From Paracoccaceae bacterium (lineage in GTDB: Bacteria; Pseudomonadota; Alphaproteobacteria; Rhodobacterales; Rhodobacteraceae), in assembly GCA_024304875.1 (NCBI GenBank), contig JAMWZF010000034.1, positions 1 through 15,043 of the forward strand: a stretch of DNA of 15,043 nt, read 5' to 3'. The notes beneath the pieces were generated by a model that searched no databases, was not told the origin of the DNA, and saw only the letters and a list, made by a program, of their open reading frames with translations. Of this stretch, positions 7,149 through 15,043 are shown one piece after another. Positions within the stretch are counted from its first letter, which is position 1. Each line of letters begins with the position of its first letter. The position numbers and the translations under genes were made by a program.

Positions 7149-7523
7149 ATGCAGACCGAGGACGTGGACGGCAAGACGCTGGAGACCTGGACGCCGCAGG
7201 AGGTTCAGGAGGCTCTGAACAAGGGCGAAATCGTCCTGATCGACGTGCGCACGCCGCAGGAATACATGATCGACCATATCGAGGGGGCGCTGCTGATGCC
7301 CCTTTCCGACTTCCGCCCCGGCGCCCTGCCGACCGGCGGCGACAAGCGGCTGGTGTTCCACTGCGGCTCGGGCGTGCGGTCGGGCAAGGTGTCGAAGATG
7401 GTCCTCTCCGACGGGGCCGACACCGTCGCCCACATGGGCGGCGGCATGGGCGCCTGGAAACAGGCCGGTCTGCCCCATATCGCCGTGGACATGGCCACCG
7501 GGGCGCCGAAGAAGGCCGGCTGA
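7149..7523 (+). CDS. Small single-domain rhodanese-like sulfurtransferase
   Basis: Cytoplasmic 124-residue protein made of one rhodanese domain: WTPQEVQEALNKG, then IDVRTPQEYMIDHIEGA (31-47), and the active-site loop HCGSGVRS with C72. Such proteins carry a cysteine persulfide and act as sulfur carriers or donors. The first four bases of the loop motif resemble the SseA loop (CGSGVTA) and the last two those of single-domain rhodaneses (CxxGxRS). There is no signal peptide or membrane segment. GGAGG ahead of ATG 7149 is a strong ribosome site, and the gene starts 12 bp after the aminotransferase stop, making it third in the operon. A likely partner is SseA or its products; the real acceptor is unknown. 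Confidence 0.9.
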   Translation: MQTEDVDGKTLETWTPQEVQEALNKGEIVLIDVRTPQEYMIDHIEGALLMPLSDFRPGALPTGGDKRLVFHCGSGVRSGKVSKMVLSDGADTVAHMGGGMGAWKQAGLPHIAVDMATGAPKKAG

Positions 7524-7530
7524 CGGGGAG

Positions 7531-7548
7531 GGTGGGCCCGGACCCACC
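7531..7548 (+). terminator. Hairpin after the sulfurtransferase operon
   Basis: GGTGGG and CCCACC form a 6-bp stem with a CCCGGA loop, 7 nt after the rhodanese stop codon. It is well placed to end the operon transcript or protect its 3' end. No T-run follows. Confidence 0.4.
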
Positions 7549-7672
7549 TCACACCGCTCCGGTCGACCGAGTCTCGGGAGTGAAAATGTGGAGGGGGCTC
7601 TGCCCCCGCCTTCGGCCCCCCGAGGTATTTCAGGGCGAAAAGAGGAACAGGGGCCCGCTTGGTGAGGTGGGT
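7542..7672. repeat. 11-bp inverted repeats bracketing repeat copy A
   Basis: ACCCACCTCAC (7542-7552) and GTGAGGTGGGT (7662-7672) are perfect reverse complements 109 bp apart, with copy A between them. No flanking target duplication is seen, so a mobile-element reading is weak; a long RNA stem across the convergent gap is equally possible. Confidence 0.45.
7593..7645 (+). repeat. Stem-loop/GAGGTATTT intergenic repeat, copy A
   Basis: Order of parts: GGGGGC-TCT-GCCCCC stem-loop (7593-7607), GCC-TTC-GGC mini-hairpin (7608-7616), CCCCCGAGGTATTT (7617-7630), then CA-GGGCGAAAAGAGG. It lies in sense orientation downstream of the rhodanese gene. GGGGGC can alternatively pair with GCCCCC at 7615-7620, so two folds compete. 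Copies B and C at 12352 and 12486 share the tail. Confidence 0.75.
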
Positions 7673-7689
7673 TCTGTTCTGCCCTTCCG

Positions 7690-9725
<2,036 letters not shown>

Positions 9726-9729
<4 letters not shown>

Positions 9730-10769
9730 GCGCCGCTCGCCTGCGGCTTGAAGTCCTCGGGGATGCGGTCGGTGCCCTCCAGGATCAGGTCGGCCATGAC
9801 CTCGCCCACCAAGGGCGCAAGGCCGAAGCCGATCTTGAATCCACCGTTGGCGATGAACTGGCCGGGGTGGAGCGGATGGGCACCCAGCATCGGGGCCCGG
9901 CTGCGGGCGCGGGGCCGGATGCCGGCCCAGCGTTCGATCACCTCGGCCCCCTCCAGCGCCGGCATGGCGCGTCGGGCCGAGGCGATGACGTAATCGAGCT
10001 GGGCATCGGTCGCGGTCTCGTCCTCCCACTCCCGTTCCGAGGTGGACCCGATCGCGACCGTGCCGTCCGCATGGGGCACGATGTGGACCCCTTCGGCAAA
10101 GATCTGCGGCTCTCCGGCGGCGTCGTACCGCAGGAGTGCGGCCTGTCCCTTGACCCCGTTGCCGATGGTGCGTCCAAGCGCATCGGACATCTCTATCATG
10201 CCGCGCCAGCCCGTTGCGTGAATGACCTGACCTCGAGCCTCGCCATCAACGGAAAGTGTCACACCTTTCGACCCTAATGCCGCCTGTAGAGCCGCGATCG
10301 CCCGCCGCGGGTGCAGCCGCGCGGTCAGCGTATCGCGCACGCACCAGCCGCTCGGCGCGACGGGGGCCCAGTCGCCGGTGGCCTCGACCACCTCCCAGGT
10401 GGCGCGGCCCTGCCAATGCGCCTCGGCTTCCGCGACCCGCTCCCGCGCGCGGGCGACCTCGGCCTCCTCGGCAAGCGGCTGCAGGCGGCCGGTGCGGGCG
10501 TAGCCGGGATCGGTGCCGCCGGCCTCCGCCACGCCGGCCCACCAGTCCCCGGCCATCAACAGGGCCTCGAGCTGGAAGGCCTTCTTGGCGTTCCAGGCCT
10601 CGGGCACATGGGGCGCCAACGCCCCGACTACGCCCCCCGAGGATCCGGACCCGGGTCCATAGAGGTCGATCACCCGCACGGAGGCCCCCCGCCGCGCGCA
10701 GGCCCAGGCGACCGAGAGCCCGAAGACGCCCGCGCCGCGCACCGTGATGTCAGGGGTTGTGCCCGCCAT
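9726..10769 (-). CDS. DAO-family FAD-dependent oxidoreductase, possible MnmC(o)-like partner of MnmD
   Basis: Flavoprotein of 347 residues in the D-amino acid oxidase/glycine oxidase fold. The Rossmann motif is GAGVFG (12-17), with D35 ending the second strand (VRVID). SSGGVVGALAPHVPEAWNAK follows, then the family's late blocks: VHIVPHADGTVAIGSTSE, WAGIRPRARSRAPMLGAHP and GGFKIGFGLAPLVGEVMADLI. By eye these align in order with the oxidoreductase half of E. coli MnmC, which removes the carboxymethyl group from cmnm5U34. MnmD, the other half, is encoded divergently 54 bp away, which supports this reading. Glycine oxidase (ThiO) or another DAO remains possible, and no thiamine genes are nearby. 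An AGGAA site lies 4 nt before ATG 10769. The stop overlaps recQ (ATGA). Confidence 0.85.
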
Positions 10770-10823
10770 TGCGTTCCTGTCTGGCTGCGATCATCGTCGC
10801 GCGGTTCCTAACAGCGGGTGGAC

Positions 10824-11489
10824 ATGAGAGGCCAGAGCGCAGAGCTGGATTGGCGGGACGGAGTCCCCGTCGCCCGGGCCTTCGACGACCCGTATTTCTC
10901 GCTCGCGGACGGGCTGGAGGAAACGCGGCACGTCTTCCTTGCCGGCAACGGCCTGCCGGAGCGGTTCCGGGACGGCCTTCACATCGCCGAACTGGGGTTC
11001 GGGACCGGGCTGAACCTGCTGACGGCGTTGCAGGCGTGGGAGCAGGCCGGTACCCCCGGCCGCCTCCGGTTCACCAGTTTCGAGGCCTTCCCGATCTCCG
11101 CCGCCGACCGGGCGCGGGCACTTGCGGCCTTTCCTGCACTGACGGACTGGGCCGACCTGCTGAATCAGTCTCTGATACTGGGTGAACCGGTCCAAGTTGG
11201 TCCCGCAGAGGTTCATGTCATCACAGGTGACGCGCGGCAGACGCTGCCCGCCTGGGACGGCAAGGCCGACGCCTGGTTCCTCGACGGCTTCGCCCCCGCC
11301 AAGAACCCCGAACTCTGGGAACCGGAACTCATGCAGGCCGTCGCGGAGCACACCGCCCCCGGCGGCAGCTTCGCTACCTACACTGCGGCTGGCGCGGTCC
11401 GGCGCAGCCTTGCCGTGGCCGGCTTCGAGGTCACGCGCCGACCCGGCTACGGGCGCAAGCGGCACATGACGACAGGACGGATGCCATGA
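10824..11489 (+). CDS. mnmD: tRNA (mnm5s2U34) methyltransferase MnmD
   Basis: SAM-dependent methyltransferase that completes 5-methylaminomethyl-2-thiouridine at the tRNA wobble position. The 221 residues match the N-terminal half of E. coli MnmC (DUF752): DDPYFSLADGLEETRHVFL (21-39), SAM motif ELGFGTGLNLL (56-66), ITGDARQTLP, and the catalytic block DAWFLDGFAPAKNPELW with D154, then GGSFATYTAAGAVRRSL. The C-terminal oxidoreductase half is absent, so this is the stand-alone form. ATG 10824 is preferred over GTG 10818 because GGGTGG sits just ahead of it. The ATG of the transporter gene overlaps its TGA (ATGA), so the two are co-translated. It is divergent from the FAD oxidoreductase gene. Confidence 0.93.
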   Translation: MRGQSAELDWRDGVPVARAFDDPYFSLADGLEETRHVFLAGNGLPERFRDGLHIAELGFGTGLNLLTALQAWEQAGTPGRLRFTSFEAFPISAADRARALAAFPALTDWADLLNQSLILGEPVQVGPAEVHVITGDARQTLPAWDGKADAWFLDGFAPAKNPELWEPELMQAVAEHTAPGGSFATYTAAGAVRRSLAVAGFEVTRRPGYGRKRHMTTGRMP

Positions 11490-12352
11490 ACGACCAACGG
11501 CTCGGTATCTGGCTGATGATCTCGACCATGCTCGTCTTCGCGGTGCAGGACGGTTTCTCGCGGCATCTGGCCTCGGAATACAACACGATCATGGTGGTGA
11601 TGATCCGGTACTGGTTCTTCGCCGCCTTCGTGATCTCCATCGCCCGGCGGCAGGCCGGGTCGATCCGGGCCGCGGCACGGACGGCGCAGCCGCTGGTGCA
11701 GATCTTCCGGGGCACGCTGCTGTCGCTCGAAATCTGCGTCATGGTGACGGGCTTCGTGCTGCTCGGCCTCGTCGAGAGCCAGGCCATCTTCGCCTGCTAT
11801 CCGCTCCTGATCGCGGCGCTCTCCGGGCCGGTTCTGGGCGAGAAGGTCGGCTGGCGGCGGTGGACGGCGATCGGGGTCGGCTTCGTCGGCGTGCTCATCA
11901 TCCTGCGCCCCGGCTTCGCGGTCTTCTCGCCCGCCGCCCTCTTCCCCCTGGTCGCGGCCTTCATGTTCGCGCTCTACGGCCTTCTGACACGATACGTCGC
12001 CCGTCAGGACCGGGCGGCGACCTCGTTCTTCTGGACGGGGGTGTCGGGGGCGGTGGTGATGACCTGCGTCGGTGTCTGGTTCTGGGAGCCGATGAGCCTG
12101 CCGGACTGGGGTTGGATGGTCCTGCTCTGCCTCACCGGTGCCGGCGGGCACTTCCTGCTGATCAAGACTTACGAGGTGGCCGAGGCCAGCGCGGTCCAGC
12201 CGTTCGCCTACTTCCAGCTCGTCTTCGCCAGCGCCATCGGCATGGCCGTCTTCGGAGAGGACCTGCCGCTGAACGTGGCCATCGGCGCCGGGATCGTGGT
12301 TGCGGCGGGGCTCTTCACACTGGCGCGGGCGCGCAAGGCCGAAGCGGGGTAG
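11486..12352 (+). CDS. DMT-superfamily transporter, EamA type
   Basis: Inner-membrane protein of 288 residues made of two EamA repeats, about ten membrane helices. The first repeat runs from LGIWLMISTMLVFAVQDGFS to the WTAIGVGFVGVLIIL helix near residue 140. The second runs from LFPLVAAFMFALYGLLTRYV to the C-terminal IGAGIVVAAGLFTLARARK. The helix-ending LGEK (about residue 115) and the parallel FGEDLP in the second half mark the repeat symmetry. Members export amino acids, nucleosides, drugs or metabolites; nothing here reveals the substrate. It overlaps mnmD by four bases, and its stop codon TAG runs into repeat copy B. The pairing with a tRNA enzyme gene is probably transcriptional convenience. 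Confidence 0.9.
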   Translation: MNDQRLGIWLMISTMLVFAVQDGFSRHLASEYNTIMVVMIRYWFFAAFVISIARRQAGSIRAAARTAQPLVQIFRGTLLSLEICVMVTGFVLLGLVESQAIFACYPLLIAALSGPVLGEKVGWRRWTAIGVGFVGVLIILRPGFAVFSPAALFPLVAAFMFALYGLLTRYVARQDRAATSFFWTGVSGAVVMTCVGVWFWEPMSLPDWGWMVLLCLTGAGGHFLLIKTYEVAEASAVQPFAYFQLVFASAIGMAVFGEDLPLNVAIGAGIVVAAGLFTLARARKAEAG

Positions 12353-12408
12353 GGGGCGCTGCCCCCGTCCCTGCGGGACTCCCCCGAGGTATTTATGGCG
12401 AAAAGAGG
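12352..12408 (+). repeat. Stem-loop/GAGGTATTT intergenic repeat, copy B
   Basis: GGGGGC-GCT-GCCCCC stem-loop (12352-12366), GTCCC-TGC-GGGAC stem-loop (12367-12379), CCCCCGAGGTATTT (12381-12394), AT, then GGCGAAAAGAGG (12397-12408). It begins in the transporter's stop codon, in sense orientation. Stem 2 differs from copy A in sequence but not in place, while the tail is identical (14 of 14 and 12 of 12 bases), so pairing is kept while bases change. A tandem AAAGAGGCG follows (12402-12410 and 12412-12420). Confidence 0.75.
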
Positions 12409-12455
12409 CGGAAAGAGGCGCGCCCTGCGTTCTCTGTTCGCCCCCAAATACCTCG
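12385..12455. terminator. Long imperfect hairpin formed by copies B and C, possible bidirectional terminator
   Basis: The tails of copies B and C face each other. CGAGGTATTT pairs fully with AAATACCTCG (10 bp), and GGCGAAAAGAG pairs with CTCTGTTCGCC at 10 of 11 positions, leaving a 24-nt loop. RNA from either convergent gene could fold this way. The termination role is inferred from position. Confidence 0.4.
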
Positions 12456-12486
12456 AGGCGGCCGAAGGCGGGGGGCGGCGCCCGCC
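12432..12486 (-). repeat. Stem-loop/GAGGTATTT intergenic repeat, copy C
   Basis: Read on the minus strand: GGCGG-GCG-CCGCC stem-loop (12486-12474), GCC-TTC-GGC mini-hairpin (12469-12461), CGAGGTATTT (12455-12446), then GGGCGAACAGAG (12443-12432). It starts 6 nt after the stop codon of the lytic transglycosylase gene and is in sense with it. It is more diverged than copies A and B, mainly in the first stem. Confidence 0.65.
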
Positions 12487-12492
12487 TCCGCC

Positions 12493-14589
12493 CTACCCGC
12501 CAGGACGGGCGATGGGCCGGATCGACGTCGGCCCGGACGGAGCCTCGGGCGCAGCGGGCTCGGTGGGAGCGACAGTCTCTTGCAGGACGGCCGGCGAACT
12601 CACGGGCCGGGCAACCGGGCGAACCAACGGCTTATCACCCCGCAGAAGCGCCTCGAACCGCACCGGGCCGGTCTGGCCGGTCAGCCGGGCACGGTAGACC
12701 GGGATCGCCTCTGTCACCCTCATGACGTAGTTTCGGGTCTCGGAGAACGGGATGGTCTCTATCCAGTCGACGATGTCGGCCTCTCCGATCCGGGGGTCGC
12801 CCCGCTCGTCCATCCAGATGGCCGGGCGCGAAGGACCCGCATTGTAGCCTGCGGCGATCATCACCGGGGAGTCGCCGAACCGCTCCTGAAGGTTCAGCAG
12901 GTACTTCGACCCCAGCGCCGCATTGTATTCCCAGTCCGACGTCAGCCGCGCGCGGGAGTAGGGCAGGCCAAGTTCGCCCGCGACCTCCTCGGCCGTGGCG
13001 GGCATCAGCTGCATCAGGCCGAGGGCGCCGACCGGGCTGCCGGCGTCGGCGCGGAACTCGCTCTCCTGCCGCGCGATGGCGAGGTTGAGGGCGGCCTCGA
13101 CCGGCAGGTCGGCCCGGCCGACCCCGTGCACCGGGTGCAGCAGACGCGGCAGGATGACCCCGCGCAGGGCCGCCGACTTGCCGAGAAGCAGGGCGAAATA
13201 CTCTTCGTCCATCTCGTCCAGCAGCAGGCCGAGGCTGTCCAGTTGCGGCCCCTCGAGCGTCTGGCCGATGTCCCGGAAGAACAGCACCGCCTTGCCCCGT
13301 TCGCCCGCGCCCAGCAGCAACAGGCCGGCCTGCACGGTGTCGAGCTCCATCACCTCGGCGTTCTGCCAGTCCTCGACCGCGCCGGCGCCGGCCAGCGCCG
13401 GGTCCAGCGGCCGGCCGAGCTTGTCGGCGGAGAGCAGGCCGTAGAAGGCGGTCTGGTGCTCGGCCCCGGCCGCATAGGCCGCCTGCGCGCCCTCGACATT
13501 GCCGAGCGCCTCCTGCGCCCGCCCGGTCCAGTAGTGACCCCGCGCCAGCGAGATCGGGCCGTCCACCGCCTGCGCCAGTGCCTGGAAATGGACCAGCGCC
13601 ACCTGCGGCTGATCGAGGTCCCGCAGGGCGATCCACCCGGCCAGGAACTCGAGGTCGGCAAAAGCGGTGCCGTCCTCGGCGGTCAGGAAATGGCGTGAGG
13701 CGAGGGTATAGGCGGTCTGCGGATCGCCTTCCCTCAGCGACCAGCGCACCAGTTCGCGCCGCCAGCCCGACCAGCGGAAGGGCTGTCCAAGGGCCTCGGC
13801 ACTGGTCGAGGCGGCGGTCAGAACCTCGATGGCATCCTCTCGCCGGCCCTTCGACGCCAGCCAGGAATAACGGTCGTAGAGCAGGCCGGGGTGCGCGCGC
13901 AGGGCCTCCGGCACGGCGGCGAGTTCGGCGCTGACGTCGCTGTCGCCCCGGATGTAGGCGATCCGGGCCTCGGCCAGCGCCCTCTGGTCCGCGTCCAGCA
14001 GGGGCAGCATCGTGGCGGCGTCCGACCGCCGCCAGCGCCAGAGGAGCATGTCGGTGCGGGCGGCGTGATAGGGCTCCAGCAGGTCGGCATAACGGGTCTG
14101 GAGCGCCAGCTGGTCGGTGGCGTCCAGCGCCATGGTCAGCCAGGCCTGAACCACCAGCGCCTCGGCGTCGCCGCGCTGGCCAAGGTCCTCGTAGGCCCGT
14201 GCGAGGGCGAGGACCCCGGCGCCCGATTCGGGCAATGACCGCCCGGCGAAGAAGGCGACGATGTCGGCGGGCGGCAGGTCGGGCGGGATATGTCCTTCGG
14301 CCTCCTCCCGGATCAGGTCCAGCCCCGGCCAGCCGGGCCTCCGGGCGAGGAAGACAAGGGCGTCCTCGTAGCTGCCGACCCCGTCCCGCAGCCGCGTCCA
14401 TTCGATCAGGTCGGCGGCCACCGGCCCGATCGCATCGGCGAGGGCGGCCGCGGTCTCCCAGTCGCCCTCCTCTCCGGCGGTGAAGGCTTCGCGCAGGGCG
14501 GCGCCGTCGCCCTGGGCAGAGGCGAGGGCGGGCCAGAGGCCAAGGAGGATCGGCGCGGCGAGGCGGGCGAGACGGCTCAGGATCGACAT
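12493..14589 (-). CDS. Soluble lytic murein transglycosylase (SLT70-like), secreted
   Basis: Cleaves the glycan strands of peptidoglycan in the periplasm, forming 1,6-anhydro ends. The 698-residue precursor has a signal peptide (MSILSRLARLAAPILLGLW to ALASA, cleavage after about residue 25). A long alpha-helical superhelix domain with TPR-like character follows, then the catalytic SLT domain (about 500-640). There the likely catalytic acid is E509 in LAIARQESEF, followed by GALGLMQLMPATA, MIAAGYNAGPSRP and ETRNYVMRV, all family hallmarks. After about residue 645 comes a Pro/Ala-rich tail with RPVARP and RPIARP. ATG 14589 gives the signal peptide; the open frame upstream does not. Divergent from dapA, with 133 bp between. 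Confidence 0.94.
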   Translation of the reverse strand: MSILSRLARLAAPILLGLWPALASAQGDGAALREAFTAGEEGDWETAAALADAIGPVAADLIEWTRLRDGVGSYEDALVFLARRPGWPGLDLIREEAEGHIPPDLPPADIVAFFAGRSLPESGAGVLALARAYEDLGQRGDAEALVVQAWLTMALDATDQLALQTRYADLLEPYHAARTDMLLWRWRRSDAATMLPLLDADQRALAEARIAYIRGDSDVSAELAAVPEALRAHPGLLYDRYSWLASKGRREDAIEVLTAASTSAEALGQPFRWSGWRRELVRWSLREGDPQTAYTLASRHFLTAEDGTAFADLEFLAGWIALRDLDQPQVALVHFQALAQAVDGPISLARGHYWTGRAQEALGNVEGAQAAYAAGAEHQTAFYGLLSADKLGRPLDPALAGAGAVEDWQNAEVMELDTVQAGLLLLGAGERGKAVLFFRDIGQTLEGPQLDSLGLLLDEMDEEYFALLLGKSAALRGVILPRLLHPVHGVGRADLPVEAALNLAIARQESEFRADAGSPVGALGLMQLMPATAEEVAGELGLPYSRARLTSDWEYNAALGSKYLLNLQERFGDSPVMIAAGYNAGPSRPAIWMDERGDPRIGEADIVDWIETIPFSETRNYVMRVTEAIPVYRARLTGQTGPVRFEALLRGDKPLVRPVARPVSSPAVLQETVAPTEPAAPEAPSGPTSIRPIARPGG

Positions 14590-14634
14590 GGTGGCGGAGC
14601 CTAGTGTCCGCGCCCCGGCCCGCAACTCAATTTC

Positions 14635-14663
14635 TTGGCAACCCTCGCGGCCTGCACTAGTAG
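14635..14663 (+). promoter_or_regulatory. Candidate dapA promoter
   Basis: TTGGCA (5 of 6 to the -35 consensus) and TAGTAG are 17 bp apart, giving a leader of about 50 nt before the AAGGAG site (14710-14715). On the other strand TTGAGT and ACACTA (14630-14602, 17 bp apart) could serve the transglycosylase gene but match poorly. Confidence 0.4.
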
Positions 14664-14691
14664 GGGCCTCGCGTGACCCGCAGAGGGGCCT
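14662..14691 (+). repeat. Two AGGGGCCT copies upstream of dapA
   Basis: AGGGGCCT occurs at 14662-14669 and 14684-14691, 22 bp apart, about two helical turns, straddling the predicted start of dapA transcription. It could be an operator or a chance GC-rich match. Confidence 0.25.
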
Positions 14692-14722
14692 TACGCGGAC
14701 GTATCATTCAAGGAGCTCAGCC

Positions 14723-15043
14723 ATGTTCAGAGGGTCGATCCCCGCCCTTGTCACGCCCTTCCGGGACGGTGCACTGGATCTGGACGGGCTCAAATCCCTT
14801 GTGGAATGGCAGATCGAGCAGGGCACCCACGGGCTCGTCCCCGTCGGGACCACGGGCGAAAGCCCGACCCTGACCCATGCCGAACACGACACCGTGGTCG
14901 AGGCGGTCGTCCGCCAGGTCGATGGGCGGATTCCCGTCATCGCCGGCGCCGGTTCGAACAACACCGCCGAGACGGTGCGCCTCGTCCGCCAGGCCAAGGA
15001 AGTCGGCGCCGATGCCGCCCTCGTGGTGACGCCCTATTACAAC
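14723..15043 (+). CDS. dapA: 4-hydroxy-tetrahydrodipicolinate synthase DapA, 3' end missing
   Basis: Condenses pyruvate with aspartate semialdehyde, the first committed step to meso-diaminopimelate and lysine. The visible 107 residues start MFRGSIPALVTPFRDG and show the pyruvate-site GTTGES motif (42-47), GAGSNNTAETVRL (about 75-87) and VVTPYYN (101-107), the start of the conserved YYNKP block. The Schiff-base lysine, expected near residue 160, lies beyond the right edge. AAGGAG is 7 nt before ATG 14723. The gene is divergent from the lytic transglycosylase gene; both act in wall metabolism, since diaminopimelate builds the peptidoglycan the other enzyme cuts. Confidence 0.96.
   Translation, partial: MFRGSIPALVTPFRDGALDLDGLKSLVEWQIEQGTHGLVPVGTTGESPTLTHAEHDTVVEAVVRQVDGRIPVIAGAGSNNTAETVRLVRQAKEVGADAALVVTPYYN

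Noticed and set aside
5802..7547. 581-codon minus-strand frame antisense to the aminotransferase and rhodanese genes
   Set aside because: No start context or motif; the plus-strand genes are unambiguous.
7542..7672. Mobile element with terminal inverted repeats
   Set aside because: No transposase, no target-site duplication and only one copy in view. Kept as a structural inverted repeat, not called as an element.
11860..13698. 612-codon plus-strand frame spanning the transporter end, the repeats and the antisense of the transglycosylase
   Set aside because: It runs through two genes and two structured repeats, and its composition is typical of shadow frames in GC-rich DNA.
14590..14722. Lysine riboswitch ahead of dapA
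   Set aside because: The leader is too short (about 50 nt) and lacks the multi-helix junction; only short direct repeats are present.

Overview
The window is about 15 kb of very GC-rich DNA from an alphaproteobacterium. It most likely belongs to the Rhodobacteraceae/Roseobacter lineage, judging by protein style (SmpB, DapA, TrhO, a BKACE protein, MnmD), GC-rich third positions and a characteristic intergenic stem-loop/GAGGTATTT repeat. It is densely coding: 15 genes, two of them cut by the window edges, several joined by ATGA or TGATG overlaps. No tRNA, rRNA, CRISPR array, insertion sequence or phage gene was seen, and no gene-free stretch exceeds 166 bp.

Region 1 (1-3397, minus strand) is a short exopolysaccharide operon read right to left: a Wza-type outer-membrane export lipoprotein, an extended-SDR epimerase/dehydratase and a short sugar-phosphate transferase. 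After a 24-bp gap comes a BKACE (DUF849) beta-keto acid cleavage enzyme, cut by the left edge. Its Shine-Dalgarno sequence lies in the loop of a perfect 7-bp hairpin that abuts its start codon.

Region 2 (3491-4948) holds trhO, a rhodanese-type tRNA U34 hydroxylase (minus), divergent from smpB (plus), the trans-translation factor. Two GC-rich palindromes follow smpB.

Region 3 (5088-7523, plus) is a tight operon: 3-mercaptopyruvate sulfurtransferase (sseA), a class I aspartate/aromatic aminotransferase and a small single-domain rhodanese. Together they could convert cysteine to 3-mercaptopyruvate and then to protein-bound persulfide.

Region 4 (7690-12352) has a DAO-family FAD oxidoreductase translationally coupled to recQ (minus), divergent from mnmD coupled to a DMT/EamA transporter (plus). 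The oxidoreductase and MnmD resemble the two halves of the E. coli MnmC fusion, here as divergent genes.

Region 5 (12493-15043) holds a secreted SLT70-like lytic transglycosylase (minus), divergent from dapA, which is cut by the right edge.

Both convergent gene junctions (7524-7689 and 12353-12492) carry a repeat family built of stem-loop, stem-loop and a conserved CGAGGTATTT...GGCGAAAAGAG tail. All three copies lie in sense orientation just after a stop codon, which makes this the most interesting non-coding signal here. A second theme is that TrhO, MnmD and the putative MnmC-like oxidoreductase all concern the tRNA wobble uridine, next to sulfurtransferases that handle persulfide sulfur.
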